Positions 59,801 to 64,000 of a stretch of DNA of 64,000 nucleotides are shown here, piece by piece. The translations under genes were made by a program, and so were the position numbers. Numbering within the stretch: position 1 is the first letter of the stretch; each line of letters opens with the position of its first letter. The notes beneath the pieces are model-generated. The model was not told the DNA's origin. It ran no database searches and saw only the letters and a program-made list of their open reading frames with translations. The DNA comes from Parus major (lineage: Eukaryota; Chordata; Aves; Passeriformes; Paridae): the NCBI RefSeq assembly GCF_001522545.3, contig NC_031770.1, positions 92,646,339 to 92,710,338 on the forward strand, in the 5' to 3' direction.

Positions 59801-61439
59801 CATTTTTAAGGAAACTTCCACCAGTGAGAGCTGTCTGGCTTGTTATTTACTTCTATACTTTTTTTTTCTATCAGTTATCAACTATTAATATCTAGTTTTC
59901 CAAATAATTAATTTTACTTTGAAGTAATTGCTGTTTAATGTTTTGAGGTATTTATCTAATACAGTCTGTTTTATTCTAATTAGCAATACAAAAGTGCTGA
60001 CTCATCTAGCAATATCTTAGACCAAAAGTTCTTTAAAAGTAATTTGGAACCCTGTGAAGCAGAAGGTAGTCAGACACACCCCGGAGATCTAAAACAGAGA
60101 GCATGAGATTGCACTTCTACAGAAAGAAAACATATAGCTTGGGTGCATAAACTGACTATTGTACTAAAGAAAAGCTAAAAGCCAACCAGACCAAAAGCTT
60201 GAGTTTTTAGGTCTTGGATCATTCTAGCAACATCTTTCTACCAGGATGACACAGTCTGGTTAAGAAATTAGCAAAGGATTTGACTTCATTTTTGGATCAT
60301 GTTTTTTCCTCCACCCTGCCAGCAATTGTACACACTTCCTAGACTGAGCCTTCAGGTGACTCTAGCAAAGGGATACTTAAATCCTGGATCATTGGTGCAG
60401 GCTGAACAACCCTTTGTCTAGCAATGTCAATACTTAAGCACTTACTGGGTGCCCCCAAAAGCACCCCTTAGAACACGTAAAAGCCTCTGAATTCCAACAG
60501 AGGCTGATACACAGCCCTTCATACACTCAGCCTACCTCCACAGCAACAGCCCAGGAGGGATCAGAACATGCAGGCAGCTCCAGGCATACAGCTGTCCTTT
60601 TGGACACACTGCCAAAGGTTCCTTGTTCCAAACAATTACAACTCCATCTAACACTGAGCACTGAGTGCAACCTGTTTACATGTTTAAAAATAATTAAGAT
60701 TTAACCATTTCTGTTTCCCCCTTGATGAATTCTGGACAAAGAAACAAACTAGGTATTACATTTTACAGCAATTTTCTGTATCTTTTACCAAAAAAAGTAA
60801 TCCAGAACAGAATGGTAATGTCCTGTAAATCCAGGACAATACTGGAAATATTTAGGATTTCAGCTGGCTTCTTTCCTCCTCATTTCTATGGTTATCCCTT
60901 CATCCAGCCTAAAGAGCACTAATCAGAGAGATTGATTTGTAAACTAAGCATAATATATGCCAAATATGACAAATCCATTATCTCAGCAACTAATGAGGAG
61001 GGAGTTTTATAGCATCCTCTTTCTTAGTATTTATTTTAATTATTATTTGAACACATCTTGATCTTATTTGCCCTAACACGGTAAGGTCCAGTTTTAGCTC
61101 AAAAAAGACCCTGTGGAATTCAAGCAAACTCATGAAAATAGTAATTTTTACACCACTGAACTCTCAGAAATCCTATTTTACCACAAATTCTATCACTTTA
61201 GTGGATACTATGGAACAATGATGTTTCCTTGGGATCTTCCAGTCCAGAGCTCTTCTCAGTGCTCCCTTTCATTAGCCATGGAGGGGGAAGGAAGCTCTGC
61301 CTTGGCCCCCAGACTGGTCAAAGAAAACCACCATAAGCAAACATTACCATTCAGACCTTCAGCCAGTCCACATGGAAGTCAGAAAGGAATTTCTTCCAAT
61401 ATTAAAACTCTTGTTAAGAATTGGTTTTGTGTATTTGTT

Positions 61440-61622
61440 TTCCATGGCCAGGTTTTGCAAGTGCAGGGTCTACAGTGGTGGCTACTATGAAAAGCTGCCA
61501 GAAGCATCCCCCATGTCCAGCAAAGCCAATGCCAGCCAGATCTGGGAGTTCTGATCTAAGAGATCAGAGATCTGAGAGCTGCTGTGAGGAAAATTAACTC
61601 CATCTCAGCCAGACCCAATAGA
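61440..61622 (-). mobile_element. Decayed ERV/LTR-related remnant
   Basis: The end at 61582-61612 is, in reverse complement, a close match to the first part of the solo LTR at 39367 (shared pattern 'tggctg..at.g..ttaattttc.tcacag'), so an LTR start lies here in minus orientation. The adjoining 'aagctgccagaagcatcccc' and 'agccaatgccagcca' stretch resembles an interspersed bird repeat I recall, also ERV-associated, but the family assignment is from memory. No coding capacity is left. Confidence 0.5.
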
Positions 61623-63913
61623 GTTGGCAAGTGCTCTACTCATGCAAATATAAATGGGTCACCATCTGACATGCATGGGGAAACAGCAATCCCAGGCAAA
61701 TTTAATTTTACTTCTCTTTGCAATACAGGAGACTGTTAAGATCCTCCAGACAAATTACTCTTAACCAATTCACTGCTCTCAGGGCAGAACCTGAATTTCC
61801 CTCTGTCCCCCCTGCCAACAAAGAGAATGGGGAAATACAGAGACTGGGAAGTCATCCATCAGTTGGCATCCCCGTGGCACAGGAGCACCGGCACCTTCCC
61901 TTACAGCCCCTAGAGAAACATAAGGTTAAGGTTAACCAACATAAGGTTATCCAGAAGGTTATCCAGAAATTATCATGCTTTCACCTAAACAAAGTTATTG
62001 AGCTCAACAACAGACTATTTAACACTAAGACATATTCTTGAAACAACCCTTCTTTGACCTACTATTTCATCTTCTGTATTCATTTTAATGAAATTATGGT
62101 AAGGCTAGAAAGATTATTTCAATGAGGAAGAAAAAAGAAAATCTATACAGGGTTGGAAGAGTCTTCTCCCAAAAATGTTTAACAAGTATGCTTTCCTCAG
62201 ATTACTAGTCATAGCTCCAGTTCCTCCATGCAAGAAAAGCAAGCAGCACCTAAAAAATGTTTATTGTATTTATATGTATTTAAGTTATTATAATGCAGAC
62301 AAGATTTTATCTGAGACAAGCTCAAGCACAAGGTAAGAGAATTATAACAATTTATAAAAAAGTGAATATTTCTGAAAACTCTAGAGTAGAATCATTACAG
62401 AGGCTTTAGGCATGGTTAGTGAATATTTATTGAGTTCAGGGAAACAGAAGTAAAAAACTAAAAAAAAAACAACAAAACAAAACAAATTTCTCGGTTCTTT
62501 GCCAACAATTTTTCCAAGCCAATTAATAATAGATACTAGTCCTAAAAAGGAAGAAGTATAGGAAAAAAAATAACTCACCATCTTCTTACATATTGGCTCA
62601 CTAAAATTAAAATTTCAGAGCTTAGTTTCAACCATTTGTTGAGAGAATACCCAAAAATCAGCATAAATTCCTTTACAAATTTTAGGTTTTTTTAAAGCAA
62701 TCAAGACTAGTTACCACTAACCAATGATCAGGTTTTGCTACAATCCCCTGTAAGGCCTTTATCTCATCATCAACTACTCTTTCTGATTAACATGTCTGGG
62801 CTTTTTCCCTACACAAATCTAGCAAGTGAAGTCAAATTAGTTTAAAGAGCAGCTGAGTAAACAGGAAAAAACCCAACAAAACAACTACATCTTATTATTC
62901 TGAAAGAAAACACCAAATACTGTCAAAAGAATGAAGTCACCCACCAAGAAATCCATAACAGTAACATCATTTAACATGTTCTAGACATCTAGCTAAGTAC
63001 TTACTGTTTTTCTTCAAAATAAAATAAGATATATAATTACATCTATGTACACTGTGCCTTCTTTGTGGGTACTAAAACCAAAAATAAGCTATTTAATAAT
63101 CAATTTATTTTCTTTCTGTTTTTTTTTTCCTCAACACACAAATATACTTGGCTAGAACTAAAAATACATAATTAGGAGTGACATGTGACACCATAAACGG
63201 TTTTTGCAAAGGGAATCTTCTTGCTGCTCTTCATTACACAACTTGTCTGAATTGTCACAAAAATAATTAATCCTTACCTTAAACAATGCATTTTCCTTCG
63301 TTTACTGAGAAAAATGTGACCTTTAGAAATAAATAAATTGTTCTGTTACAGATGGGATGTCAGACACCAGCAAGCTATTGCCAGTTTCAAAAACAAGGAG
63401 CCATTCATAACTACAATTCATATTCTGTTCTCATTCTTCTGAAATCTTGGCTCCCTTTTTACAATCATTTGTAACTGTCAGTATGCTGAAAATAGATACC
63501 TAGCAATATTGTTTAGCCCAACTCCCTTCATATCTGCAGCTTAATTTAAGTAACTTCTTATTTCCCCAATCACAGTAAATAAATACAATCTTAGGGTCTT
63601 CAGTGTTCTGCACTTTCAGAAACTAAATCATAAAACACACAACTGCTTCTCTTGTCGATATTAAAAAAGCCCAATTTAACCGCCTCTTGTTTCAGTCACA
63701 AAATTAACTGTTTAAAATTGTTAACACATAAATAAACTATGAAATGTTTTTCACTAAGTAGAAGAAAAGGTACCTAAATAATCTGAAACAAATACATATA
63801 GGATACAGAATAAAGAGCAGCTCCTTGACAGAGAAATACAGTCATCTCTACAGCAAAACACAGCAGCTCATCAGAAGCGCCTTACTACAGTAAATAAAAA
63901 AATTTTATAAGTT

Positions 63914-64000
63914 GGTGGGTTTTTTGCTGAGTTTCAGTTTTTTGGGGTTGGTGGGTTTTTTTGGTTTTTTGGTGGGTTTTTTTGTTTTAGGGTTTGTTTT
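63914..64000. repeat. G/T-rich low-complexity repeat at the right edge
   Basis: Repeated 'ggtgggtttttt' and 'ggtttttt' words run to the end of the window and probably beyond it. The complementary strand is A/C-rich (aaaaaacccacc), a common simple-repeat type in bird introns. Confidence 0.8.

Larger units (their letters stand above)
53314..64000 (-). other. Long intron or 5' region upstream of the first visible exon
   Basis: No earlier coding exon, start codon context or CpG-rich promoter was recognised. The first visible exon enters in mid-codon, so at least one coding exon must lie upstream. The moderately GC-rich patch at 58020-58200 is the only local candidate for a non-coding or first exon, and nothing positive supports it. 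Apart from the repeats listed, the sequence is unclassified. Confidence 0.55.

Noticed and set aside
1..64000. CRISPR arrays, bacterial operons, tRNA or rRNA genes, or a novel gene system
   Set aside because: No regularly spaced repeats, no dense coding and no RNA-gene signatures were seen. The window is explained as one vertebrate gene with introns and avian repeats.

Overview
This window is a stretch of bird nuclear genome, most likely a passerine. It is about 62% AT, almost entirely intronic, and its repeats are those of birds: CR1 LINE copies and one ERVL-like solo LTR. I found no bacterial-type genes, CRISPR array or tRNA/rRNA.

The one gene I can support is the bird orthologue of ARHGEF10, a Rho guanine-nucleotide exchange factor. 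It runs on the minus strand through most of the window. I could place 23 coding exons, from 53313 down to 2147, all with GT/AG borders and codon phases that join without a break. Together they give 3069 nt, about 1,023 codons. Reading along the protein they encode: an acidic, Pro/Ser-rich N-terminal region (53.3-47.4 kb); two short 'IYDDV' acidic blocks and the '[16 protein letters not shown]' segment (47.5-44.7 kb); a coiled-coil plus basic segment (41.7-40.3 kb); the Dbl-homology (DH) exchange domain (34.0-28.8 kb); a PH-like region (26.5-8.3 kb, split by a 12.1-kb intron); and the first part of the WD40-like C-terminal half (4.8-2.1 kb). The remaining C-terminal exons lie beyond the left edge. 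The start codon and any earlier exon were not recognised in the 10.7 kb to the right of 53313 and probably lie beyond the right edge.

The introns carry an ERVL-like solo LTR with a perfect 5-bp target duplication (39367-39953), a decayed 1.2-kb CR1 ORF2 fragment in the same sense as the gene (about 35.55-36.72 kb), three CR1 3'-end fragments (27.2-27.65, 34.3-34.4 and 47.6-47.7 kb), an LTR-related remnant (61.4-61.6 kb) and several small tandem duplications. I found no convincing new biological system. The observations most worth following up are the duplicated IYDDV exons, the frame-neutral cassette exons, the antisense LTR promoter remnant, and two GC-rich intronic patches I could not classify.
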